Assembly: GCA_944385455.1 (NCBI GenBank)
Contig: CALWXI010000131.1
Location: 1 to 10,762, forward strand
Length of the DNA: 10,762 nt
Direction: 5' to 3'
Source: an uncultured Oscillospiraceae bacterium
GTDB taxonomy: Bacteria > Bacillota > Clostridia > Oscillospirales > Oscillospiraceae
The notes under the pieces were generated by a model. The model searched no databases and had not been told where the DNA came from. It saw only the letters and a program-made list of their open reading frames with translations. Each line of letters opens with the position of its first letter. The stretch's first letter is position 1. Positions 1-5,413 of this stretch are shown here, in pieces. The position numbers and the translations under genes were made by a program.

Positions 1-728
1 CGGCCTTCCGGGCGGAGCTGTGCCAGATCTACACCGACGTGGACGGTGTGTACACCACCGATCCCCGCATCGTGCCCAACGCCCGGAAGCTGGACGAGAT
101 CACCTACGACGAGATGCTGGAGCTGGCGTCTCAGGGCGCCCAGGTGCTGCATAACCGCAGCGTGGAGCTGGCCAAGAAGTTCAGAGTGAATTTGGAAGTC
201 GTGTCCAGCTTGGAGCGCAAGCCCGGCACGAAAGTTAAGGAGGTTACCAAAGTGGAAAAGACCAACATTGCCGGCGTTGCCAAAGATACCAGCATCGCCC
301 GGATCGCCTTGATCGGCCTGCAGCACAATCCGGGCGTCGCCTTCCAGGTGTTCGATCTTTTGAGCAAGCACAACATCAATGTGGATGTCATCCTGCAGTC
401 CATCGGCCGGCAGGATACCAAGGATATCACCTTCACCGTCCATAAGAAGGATCTTCAGGAGTCTGAGGACATCCTCAACCAGCACAAGGAGGCTCTGCGC
501 TTCGACCATATCGAGGCGGACGACCACATCGGCAAGGTATCCATCGTGGGCGCGGGCCTCATGAGCAACTGCGGCGTGGCCGCCAAGATGTTCGAGGCCC
601 TCTATGAGGCCGGCATCAACATCCAGATGATCAACACCTCCGAGATCCGCGTCTCCGTCCTGCTGGACGAGGAGGATGTGAACCGGGCGGTGAAGGCCAT
701 CCACGCCAAGTTCTTCGACGAGATCTGA
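1..728 (+). CDS. lysC: Aspartate kinase, C-terminal part (5' end outside window)
   Basis: Aspartokinase phosphorylates aspartate, the first step towards lysine, threonine, methionine and diaminopimelate. The reading frame is open from base 3 to a TGA at 726-728, giving 241 residues; about 160 N-terminal residues of a normal 400-residue enzyme lie off the left edge. The visible part begins in the end of the kinase domain, with the family signature YTDVDGVYTTDPR, then the segment ASQGAQVLHNRSVELAKK. Two ACT domains follow, one starting near IALIGLQHNPGVA and the second near VSIVGAGLMSNCGVAAKMFEAL, ending in an INTSEIRVSVLL strand typical of lysine- or threonine-sensing aspartokinases. It is therefore most likely a monofunctional, feedback-inhibited enzyme, with no homoserine dehydrogenase fusion. 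A stand-alone ACT gene follows after 31 bases and is probably co-transcribed. Which amino acid inhibits it cannot be read from the sequence. Identification is very secure. Confidence 0.96.
   Translation, partial: AFRAELCQIYTDVDGVYTTDPRIVPNARKLDEITYDEMLELASQGAQVLHNRSVELAKKFRVNLEVVSSLERKPGTKVKEVTKVEKTNIAGVAKDTSIARIALIGLQHNPGVAFQVFDLLSKHNINVDVILQSIGRQDTKDITFTVHKKDLQESEDILNQHKEALRFDHIEADDHIGKVSIVGAGLMSNCGVAAKMFEALYEAGINIQMINTSEIRVSVLLDEEDVNRAVKAIHAKFFDEI
236..254 (+). promoter_or_regulatory. Internal ribosome site and in-frame GTG start inside lysC
   Basis: A nine-base match to the anti-Shine-Dalgarno consensus (TAAGGAGGT, 236-244) sits in the lysC coding sequence. With the core AAGGAGG ending at 243, an eight-base spacer leads to GTG at 252-254, which is in the lysC frame. 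Initiation there would give a 158-residue protein (252-728) starting MEKTNIAGVAKD and holding only the two ACT domains. Bacillus subtilis aspartokinase II makes exactly such a beta subunit of similar length from an internal in-frame start. The match and spacing are seen directly; use of the start is inferred. Confidence 0.6.
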
Positions 729-759
729 TCGCGTCCCGTGCCGGAGAAAGGAGATCCAT

Positions 760-1029
760 ATGAACGCCATTGTCACTGTGGTGGGCCAGGACCGGGTAGG
801 CATCATTGCCGCTGTGTGCACCAAGCTGGCCGGTTACCACGTCAACATCCTGGACATTTCCCAGACCATCCTGCAGGGCTCCTTCACCATGGTCATGGCC
901 GTGGATGTGGGGGGAGCTTCCGCGCCCTTCGGAGAGCTGCAAAGCGCTCTGGCGGCCCTGGGGGAGGAGATGGGGCTCTCCATCCGCATCCAGCGGGAGG
1001 AGATCTTCAACGCCATGCATACCATCTGA
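760..1029 (+). CDS. ACT domain protein, UPF0237 family
   Basis: The gene encodes an 89-residue protein that is almost entirely one ACT domain. The N-terminus MNAIVTVVGQDRVGIIA is the first strand plus the glycine loop that usually contacts a small-molecule ligand, followed by a helix (AAVCTKLAGYHV) and the strand NILDISQTILQGSFTMVM. Length and sequence match the UPF0237 family (COG3830), related to the regulatory GcvR-type ACT proteins. The ligand and partner are unknown. The start is supported by AAAGGAG at 747-753, six bases before the ATG. It lies 31 bases after lysC and 84 before a UPF0210 gene. The UPF0237-UPF0210 pair is a known recurring neighbourhood (for example in streptococci), so the ACT protein may sense an amino acid and regulate its UPF0210 partner; that role is inference. 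Confidence 0.9.
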   Translation: MNAIVTVVGQDRVGIIAAVCTKLAGYHVNILDISQTILQGSFTMVMAVDVGGASAPFGELQSALAALGEEMGLSIRIQREEIFNAMHTI

Positions 1030-1039
1030 CGGTTTTCCG

Positions 1040-1095
1040 CGCCCGGCGCCGCTCAGCGTCCGCCGGGCGTGTCCATATTTTCCCGCCAGCGCGGG
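1040..1095 (+). other. Two hairpins in the leader of the UPF0210 gene
   Basis: The 84-base gap between the ACT gene and the UPF0210 gene contains a nine-base-pair stem (CGCCCGGCG at 1040-1048 with CGCCGGGCG at 1061-1069), whose loop can form a further CGC/GCG stem. A second small stem follows (CCCGC 1082-1086 with GCGGG 1091-1095, loop CAGC). The first stem is followed by GTGTCCATATTTT rather than an immediate T-run, so it is a poor intrinsic terminator. It may tune expression between the two genes or stabilise an RNA end. Function is not established. Confidence 0.4.
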
Positions 1096-1113
1096 CATTG
1101 TTTGGAGGCATCT

Positions 1114-2472
1114 ATGCTCAATCAAAAAGACATCCTCTCCACCATCGAGATGATCGACCAGCAGCATCTGGACATCCGTACCATCACCATGGGCATCTCC
1201 CTGCTCTCCTGCTGTGACCCGGATCCCGCCCGGGCCTGTGAGAAGATCTATGAGAAGATCGCCCGCAGCGCGGAGCGTCTGGTGCGTACCGGTGAGGATA
1301 TCGAGCGGGAGTTCGGCATTCCCATCGTCAACAAGCGCATCTCCGTCACCCCCATGGCCCTGGTGGCCGGCGCCAGCGAGACGGAGGACTATGTTCCCTT
1401 TGCACTGGCGCTGGACCGGGCGGCCAAGACCTGCGGCGTGAATTTCATCGGGGGCTACTCCGCCCTGGTGCAGAAAGGCATGACCGCAGCGGACGGGAAG
1501 CTGATCCGCTCCATCCCCGAGGCCCTGGCCCGGACGGAGCTGGTGTGCTCCTCCGTCAATGTGGGCTCCACCAAGGCGGGCATCAACATGGATGCCGTGG
1601 CGCTGATGGGCCGGATCATCAAGGCCACCGCTGACGCCACGGCGGACCGGGACGGCCTGGGCTGCGCCAAGCTGGTGGTGTTCTGCAACGCCGTGGAGGA
1701 CAATCCCTTCATGGCCGGCGCCTTCCACGGCGTGGGCGAGGCCGAACGTGTCATCAATGTGGGCGTCTCCGGCCCCGGCGTGGTGTACCACGCCCTCCAG
1801 AGCGTCAAGGGGCAGCCCTTCGACGTGGTGGCGGAGACGGTGAAGAAGACCGCCTTCCGAGTCACCCGCATGGGCCAGCTGGTGGCCCAGGAGGCCAGCC
1901 GCCGCCTGGACACTCCCTTCGGCATCGTGGATCTCTCCCTTGCCCCCACTCCCGCCATCGGGGACAGCGTGGCCCGGATCCTGGAGGAGATGGGCCTGGA
2001 GACCTGCGGCACCCACGGCACCACCGCGGCTCTGGCACTGCTCAACGACGCGGTGAAGAAGGGCGGCGTCATGGCGTCCTCCTCCGTGGGCGGCCTCTCC
2101 GGCGCCTTCATCCCCGTCAGCGAGGACGAGGGCATGATTGCCGCCGCCCGGGCGGGCACGCTGTGCCTGGACAAGCTGGAGGCCATGACCTGCGTGTGCT
2201 CCGTGGGTCTGGACATGATCGCCGTCCCCGGGGACACCCCGGCGGAGACCATCTCCGCCATCATCGCCGACGAGGCGGCCATCGGCATGGTCAACTGCAA
2301 GACCACCGCCGTGCGTCTGCTGCCCGCGCCCGGCAAGACCGTGGGGGACACCATCGAGATGGGCGGACTGCTTGGCAGCGCCCCGGTGATGCCGGTGCAT
2401 CCGGAGTCCAGCGCGAACTTCATCGCCCGGGGCGGACGGATCCCCGCCCCCATGCACAGCCTGAAAAACTGA
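1114..2472 (+). CDS. UPF0210 / DUF711 family protein (PFL-like fold, function unknown)
   Basis: The gene encodes a 452-residue protein, the usual length of the UPF0210 family (COG2848). Recognisable family blocks are the N-terminus MLNQKDILSTIEMID, the ITMGISLLSCCDPD segment (about 24-37), GIPIVNKRISVTP (68-80), CGTHGTTAALALLND (298-312), the serine/glycine-rich stretch near 321-332 and the C-terminal FIARGGRIPAPMHSLKN. The family is annotated 'PFL family' because its barrel fold resembles pyruvate formate-lyase, but I see no RVxGY-type glycyl-radical motif, so formate-lyase activity should not be assumed. Many cysteines are present, as expected of a cytoplasmic protein in an anaerobe; no signal peptide or membrane segment is seen. 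An upstream in-frame ATG at 1069 lies inside the hairpin region. The ATG at 1114 has TTGGAGG at 1102-1108 before it and the conserved N-terminus, so it is preferred. Family assignment is firm; the reaction is unknown. Confidence 0.93.
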   Translation: MLNQKDILSTIEMIDQQHLDIRTITMGISLLSCCDPDPARACEKIYEKIARSAERLVRTGEDIEREFGIPIVNKRISVTPMALVAGASETEDYVPFALALDRAAKTCGVNFIGGYSALVQKGMTAADGKLIRSIPEALARTELVCSSVNVGSTKAGINMDAVALMGRIIKATADATADRDGLGCAKLVVFCNAVEDNPFMAGAFHGVGEAERVINVGVSGPGVVYHALQSVKGQPFDVVAETVKKTAFRVTRMGQLVAQEASRRLDTPFGIVDLSLAPTPAIGDSVARILEEMGLETCGTHGTTAALALLNDAVKKGGVMASSSVGGLSGAFIPVSEDEGMIAAARAGTLCLDKLEAMTCVCSVGLDMIAVPGDTPAETISAIIADEAAIGMVNCKTTAVRLLPAPGKTVGDTIEMGGLLGSAPVMPVHPESSANFIARGGRIPAPMHSLKN

Positions 2473-2474
2473 GA

Positions 2475-2509
2475 AAAGCGGCGGAGCCAAAGTGCTCCGC
2501 CGCTTTCTT
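2475..2509 (+). terminator. Intrinsic terminator after the lysC-ACT-UPF0210 unit
   Basis: A perfect 13-base-pair stem (AAAGCGGCGGAGC 2475-2487 with GCTCCGCCGCTTT 2494-2506), a six-base loop and the tail TTTCTT begin two bases after the UPF0210 stop codon. The inner core AAAGCGGCGGA is the same as in the terminator at 4213-4241. Confidence 0.92.
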
Positions 2510-2537
2510 GACGTCCGCGGGAAACGGATGATATGCT
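2508..2537 (+). promoter_or_regulatory. Probable sigma-A promoter for yqeC
   Basis: TTGACG (2508-2513) resembles a -35 box. After 18 bases comes TATGCT (2532-2537), preceded by TGA at 2529-2531, which gives an extended -10 of the TGn type. The -35 shares bases with the T-rich tail of the preceding terminator. Transcription would start near 2544, just before the AAAAGGAGG ribosome site at 2545-2553. That is a very short leader, so an alternative upstream promoter with read-through remains possible. Confidence 0.5.
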
Positions 2538-2561
2538 GGAGGAGAAAAGGAGGCGGAGAAG

Positions 2562-3230
2562 ATGGAGCTGGCGGATCTGCTGGGCATTTCCACCGGTGTC
2601 ACCGCGGTGATCGGCGGCGGCGGCAAGACCACGCTGCTGCGGACGCTGGGGGAGTCCCTGTGCGCCCGGGGGCGGGTGCTGCTGTGCACCACCACCAAGA
2701 TCTATCCCTTTCCCGGCATCCCCCTGGCCCGCTCCGCATCGGAGCTGGCGGTGCTGAGGGAATGCCCTCTGGTGTGCGCCGGGACGGTGCTGCCGGAGTC
2801 GGGGAAGCTGACGGCCCTGCCGGTGCCCTTTTCCAGGCTGGCATCGGAGTTCGACTATGTCCTGACGGAGGCGGACGGCGCGGCGGGGCATCCCCTGAAG
2901 GCCCATGCCTCCCATGAGCCGGTGATCCCGCCGGGAGCGGGGAGGGTCATCACAGTGGTGGGGGCCTCCGGGTTTGGACGAGCGGTGTCGGAGGCGGCCC
3001 ACCGGCCGGAGCGGTACGCCGCCCTGTGCGGGGCATCACTGACAGACCCCGTCACGCCGGCCCTGGCGGCGGCGGTGCTCCGGGCGGAGGGACTGCCGGG
3101 GAGTGTATATGTCAATCAGGTGGAGGACGCGGCGTCCCTGGCCGCCGCCCGTGCCTTGGCCGCGGCGCTGGGAAAGCCGGTGCTGGCGGGCAGTCTGCAT
3201 CTGGGTGTCTGGCAGCGGCTGGAGCCATAA
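2562..3230 (+). CDS. yqeC: Selenium-dependent molybdenum hydroxylase accessory protein YqeC
   Basis: The gene encodes a 222-residue cytoplasmic P-loop protein. YqeC proteins accompany selenium-dependent molybdenum hydroxylases (xanthine, purine and nicotinate type) and are thought to help make or insert the labile-selenium cofactor; the chemistry is not settled. Visible marks are the nucleotide-binding loop GGGGKTTLL (18-26), the strand and motif LLCTTTKIYPFPGIP (40-54), an acidic strand YVLTEADGAAGHPLKAHA (99-116) and the family motif HEPVIPPG (118-125). Length is a little under the roughly 230-250 common in the family, with no obvious gap. The ATG at 2562 follows AAAAGGAGG by eight bases. 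Its usual companions (yqeB, the mocA-type cytidylyltransferase, selD, the hydroxylase subunits) are not in the window; on one side lies the UPF0210 terminator and on the other a convergent panE gene, so it is a stand-alone unit here. The assignment rests on recognised motifs. Confidence 0.88.
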   Translation: MELADLLGISTGVTAVIGGGGKTTLLRTLGESLCARGRVLLCTTTKIYPFPGIPLARSASELAVLRECPLVCAGTVLPESGKLTALPVPFSRLASEFDYVLTEADGAAGHPLKAHASHEPVIPPGAGRVITVVGASGFGRAVSEAAHRPERYAALCGASLTDPVTPALAAAVLRAEGLPGSVYVNQVEDAASLAAARALAAALGKPVLAGSLHLGVWQRLEP

Positions 3231-3269
3231 AAGAAGATCCCCGGCGCGTCATCCGCCGGGGATCTTCTT
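3231..3269. terminator. Bidirectional terminator between convergent yqeC and panE
   Basis: A perfect 16-base-pair stem (AAGAAGATCCCCGGCG 3231-3246 with CGCCGGGGATCTTCTT 3254-3269) with a seven-base loop fills the whole gap. It begins at the base after the yqeC stop codon, and its far arm includes the last base of the panE TGA. Read on the minus strand the 3' end is TTCTTTTATGG, a fair T-tract. On the plus strand the tail is short (CTTCTTCAG), so termination of yqeC relies on the strong stem. Confidence 0.88.
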
Positions 3270-4198
3270 CAGTAGTGCCGCTCCATCTCCGTAATGGTCT
3301 GGTAGAGCCAGTCGTTGACGGGGACGGGGATGCCGTGGCGGCGGGCGATGCGCCGCACGGTGCCGGAGAACAGCTCCACCTCGCTTTTCCGGTGGGCTTT
3401 GCTGTCCTGGCGCATGGAGGGCTCGTTGGTGGGGGTGATGCCGTCGATGACGGCGGTCCAGAGGGTGATGTCCGCCTCAGAGAGGGGGATGCCCTCGGCG
3501 CGGGCGATAGCCAGCACCTCCCGCATGGCCGCCAGCATCGTCTCCCGGGCAGGGCCGGGAGACTGGAGGACGCTGTAGTTGCATGCATAGGCGGCTGCGG
3601 CCTGATTGCAGCCCACGTTGCACAAGAGCTTGCTCCACATGGTGACCCGGATGTCCTCGGGCAGGACATAGTGAAAGCCGATCTGGTCAAAAAAGGCCGT
3701 CAGGCGGCGCAGATGCTGGTCGGGAAAGCCCTGAGGGACGCCCAGATCCATCTCCCCGGCGGGGGGCACCACCGGGAACATGGTGACGCGGTTGCCCTCC
3801 TTCTGGGCGGATACCTTGCCCACCACGCACCACACCACCCGCTCAGGTCCGAACTCCCGGATCAGCAGTTCCTCGCTGGAGATGCCGTTGAGGATGGAGA
3901 TCAGGGTGGTCTCGGGTCCCACCAGATGGCGGCAGGTGGCCATGGCCTCCTCCAGTCCGGTGAACTTCACCGCGAAGAGCAGCAGGTCTACCGGTTCTTT
4001 GACCTCGGCGGCGTCGGCATAGTGGAGGTCGCACAGCGTGCCGTTGTACCACATGCCGTCCCGGCGGTAGCGCTCTGTCCGGGCCCGGTCCGCCAGCACC
4101 AGCACGTGCTCCCTGCCAAGAGCCTGTGTGAAGAGGTCGGCATACATGGTGCCCAGAGCGCCCAGGCCCACAATGCCGATGGTTTGGATGGGTTTCAT
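3269..4198 (-). CDS. panE: 2-dehydropantoate 2-reductase (ketopantoate reductase) family protein
   Basis: The 309-residue protein matches the NADPH-dependent ketopantoate reductase family, which makes pantoate for pantothenate and coenzyme A. The N-terminal Rossmann domain shows IGIVGLGALGTMYA with GxGxxG at 11-16, followed by the strand DLLLFAVKFT (71-80) and the substrate-region motif ISILNGISSEE (100-110). The C-terminal helical domain carries MWSKLLCNVGCNQAAA (187-202), where K190 is the expected catalytic lysine and N194/N198 the substrate asparagines, and the late family motif PSMRQD (260-265). Length is normal. The start ATG has GGAGG at 4211-4207 with an eight-base spacer. A terminator ends one base before that ribosome site, so expression probably depends on read-through from the radical SAM gene or on a promoter in the short gap. 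PanE-like enzymes sometimes reduce other 2-oxoacids, and no other pantothenate gene is nearby, so the exact substrate is less certain than the family. Confidence 0.85.
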   Translation of the reverse strand: MKPIQTIGIVGLGALGTMYADLFTQALGREHVLVLADRARTERYRRDGMWYNGTLCDLHYADAAEVKEPVDLLLFAVKFTGLEEAMATCRHLVGPETTLISILNGISSEELLIREFGPERVVWCVVGKVSAQKEGNRVTMFPVVPPAGEMDLGVPQGFPDQHLRRLTAFFDQIGFHYVLPEDIRVTMWSKLLCNVGCNQAAAAYACNYSVLQSPGPARETMLAAMREVLAIARAEGIPLSEADITLWTAVIDGITPTNEPSMRQDSKAHRKSEVELFSGTVRRIARRHGIPVPVNDWLYQTITEMERHY

Positions 4199-4212
4199 AG
4201 TGACCGCCTCCG

Positions 4213-4241
4213 AAAAAAGCGGCGGATTCTTCCGCCGCTTT
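4213..4241 (-). terminator. Intrinsic terminator after the radical SAM gene, touching the panE ribosome site
   Basis: On the minus strand an 11-base-pair stem (AAAGCGGCGGA, loop AGAA, TCCGCCGCTTT) is followed by three more Ts, giving six in a row. It begins nine bases after the radical SAM stop codon. The T-run ends at 4213, one base before the GGAGG of panE at 4211-4207. It could be a plain terminator, an attenuator controlling panE, or a leader hairpin if panE has its own promoter at TACAAT (4249-4244). Confidence 0.8.
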
Positions 4242-4250
4242 GAATTGTAT

Positions 4251-5138
4251 TTACGGGGTTTGGACCAGCCATTTCAGGTCGTAGGGTTCGTAGACGACCT
4301 GTTCATAGGCGTCCACATCCAGGAGCGTTCCGTCCCAGTCGGAGTGGATGTCGCCGTTTTGCTTGATGAGGATGTCGTAGAGGATGTCGTAGGTGACGCC
4401 GTCGGCGGGATCTGTCTCCACGATGGTGGAATAGGGGAGGGTCTTGTGATAGGTCAGCTCCAGTCCCCGATAGTCAAAGTGGAAGCCGCAGCGCATCCGG
4501 CAGCCGTCCAGACCGGTGTAGCGGGCGACCTTCTTGAGGTCCTGGAGAATCTTGTCGCCCTCCTCCTCGTAGAGGTTGTCCGGCGTGGTGGCGGTATAGT
4601 CGAAGCGGAACTGGATGGAGGCGCCGGGGATGGAACGGAAGCGCTCCATGTAGGGCACCAGGCCTTCCGCCGGGTAGTCCTTGTAGAGCACGCAGTTGAT
4701 GCGGAAGGGCACCGGGAGACGGGCCAGCAGCGCGTCGTTGGACTCCACCACATACTTTTGCATATGGCGGGAGACGTTGATGCAGGTGATCTTGTCCTTG
4801 TTCCGTTCCGCGAAGGCCAGCACATCCTCCTCGGACTGATGCTCCGAAACGGGGAGCGTGGTGTTGATGTACACCTTGTGAGTGGCAGGGATCTCATCCA
4901 GCATCATCTGGAGGGTATTCAGATCCGCCAGAGGCTCGCCGCCGGTGAACACGAAATCGCACCGGGGGGTGATGGCGTCCATCCGCCGGATGCTCCGGCA
5001 GATCTTCTCCGCAGAAAAACCCGTCAGATCCGCGTACTCACCTTTATTGATGCAGAAGGGGCAGTGGTTTTTGCAGTCGTAAGGGACGAAGATCGTCACC
5101 GTTGCGCCGCCTTCCCGCGTCTTGTAGGGATGTTTCAT
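4251..5138 (-). CDS. Radical SAM protein of unknown function (MoaA-like)
   Basis: The 295-residue protein has the radical SAM signature DCKNHCPFC with C22, C26 and C29 as the CX3CX2C ligands of the 4Fe-4S cluster, followed by FTGGEPLAD (64-72), the SAM-contacting GGEP motif. Strands such as KVYINTTLPV (88-97) and INVSRH (120-125) fit the rest of the barrel. The C-terminal part holds another cysteine pair, GCRMRCGFHFD (212-222), and ends with IKQNGDIHSDWDG (258-270), the place where MoaA-like enzymes often bind an extra cluster, but only two cysteines are visible there. I do not recognise the substrate. A longer frame to 5222 exists, but its ATG sits at the predicted transcription start and has no ribosome site, whereas the ATG at 5138 follows GAAAGG (5155-5150). 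It has its own promoter and a leader of about 80 bases, and no recognisable peptide precursor gene lies beside it. Confidence 0.88.
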   Translation of the reverse strand: MKHPYKTREGGATVTIFVPYDCKNHCPFCINKGEYADLTGFSAEKICRSIRRMDAITPRCDFVFTGGEPLADLNTLQMMLDEIPATHKVYINTTLPVSEHQSEEDVLAFAERNKDKITCINVSRHMQKYVVESNDALLARLPVPFRINCVLYKDYPAEGLVPYMERFRSIPGASIQFRFDYTATTPDNLYEEEGDKILQDLKKVARYTGLDGCRMRCGFHFDYRGLELTYHKTLPYSTIVETDPADGVTYDILYDILIKQNGDIHSDWDGTLLDVDAYEQVVYEPYDLKWLVQTP

Positions 5139-5178
5139 GTCGTGATCGGCCTTTCGTAAAATGGATGAAAAAGAAGTG

Positions 5179-5205
5179 CGCAAAGCGGCACAGCCGTGTT
5201 TTGCG
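5179..5205 (-). other. Hairpin in the leader of the radical SAM gene
   Basis: The transcribed strand can pair CGCAAA with TTTGCG (six base pairs) and, inside, CGGC with GCCG around a TGT loop, with a small internal loop between the two stems. About eight bases further downstream is a T-rich tract (TTCTTTTT) before the ribosome site. The arrangement resembles a weak attenuator or RNA-stability element. It matches no riboswitch class I know. Confidence 0.3.
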
Positions 5206-5224
5206 GATTCGTGCACAGTCATTC

Positions 5225-5253
5225 ATTTTAATGTATTTTTAACAGAAGGTCAA
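5225..5253 (-). promoter_or_regulatory. Sigma-A promoter for the radical SAM gene
   Basis: Read on the minus strand, TTGACC (5253-5248) and TAAAAT (5230-5225) are separated by exactly 17 bases. Each differs from consensus at one position, and the spacer is AT-rich. The transcript would begin near 5218, leaving a leader of about 80 bases before the ATG at 5138. This rules against translation from the upstream ATG at 5222. Confidence 0.8.
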
Positions 5254-5326
5254 GAGTAAAAGTACTTCCAGACAGACTATTTTTTCCTTTCCGGAGCGGG
5301 CACCGGCATCCTCCTTCGCGCCGGAC

Positions 5327-5355
5327 TGTACACCGGCGGAAAAAGGTGATATACT
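5327..5355 (+). promoter_or_regulatory. Probable extended -10 promoter for the SEDS-PBP operon
   Basis: TATACT (5350-5355) is a good -10 box, preceded by TGA (5347-5349) as an extended -10. TGTACA (5327-5332), with a 17-base spacer, is a partial -35. Transcription would start near 5362, about 49 bases before the chosen start codon, next to the palindrome GTCCGGAC (5361-5368), whose left half recurs at 5373-5378. It is divergent from the radical SAM promoter; the two -35 boxes are about 73 bases apart. Confidence 0.65.
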
Positions 5356-5397
5356 AAAGCGTCCGGACGGTGTCCGGTATGATCTCATGCTTGAAAG

Positions 5398-5413
5398 AAG
5401 GAGGCCCTGTATG
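5398..5413 (+). promoter_or_regulatory. Ribosome site that fixes the start of the FHA-SEDS gene
   Basis: AAGGAGG (5398-5404) stands six bases before ATG at 5411. An in-frame ATG at 5387 would add eight residues, but it has no ribosome site and its codons run through this motif. The start at 5411 is therefore preferred. Confidence 0.85.

Noticed and set aside
1040..1081. Intrinsic terminator between the ACT gene and the UPF0210 gene
   Set aside because: The stem is good, but the T-run is displaced by GTGTCCATA, so it is listed as a leader hairpin instead.
1069..1113. Upstream ATG adding 15 residues to the UPF0210 protein
   Set aside because: It has no ribosome site, lies in the intergenic hairpin region, and the conserved family N-terminus starts at 1114 behind TTGGAGG.
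631..2490. Long minus-strand open frame (619 codons) opposite the UPF0210 gene
   Set aside because: It is antisense to a clear protein family member, rich in His, Gly and Ala as expected for a GC-rich shadow frame, and shows no recognisable domain.
3026..4243. Plus-strand open frame (405 codons) across the end of yqeC and the whole of panE
   Set aside because: It overlaps two confident genes and a perfect terminator hairpin, and has low-complexity shadow composition.
5139..5222. 28-residue N-terminal extension of the radical SAM protein
   Set aside because: The upstream ATG lies at the predicted transcription start of a near-consensus promoter and has no ribosome site; the family core begins after the ATG at 5138.
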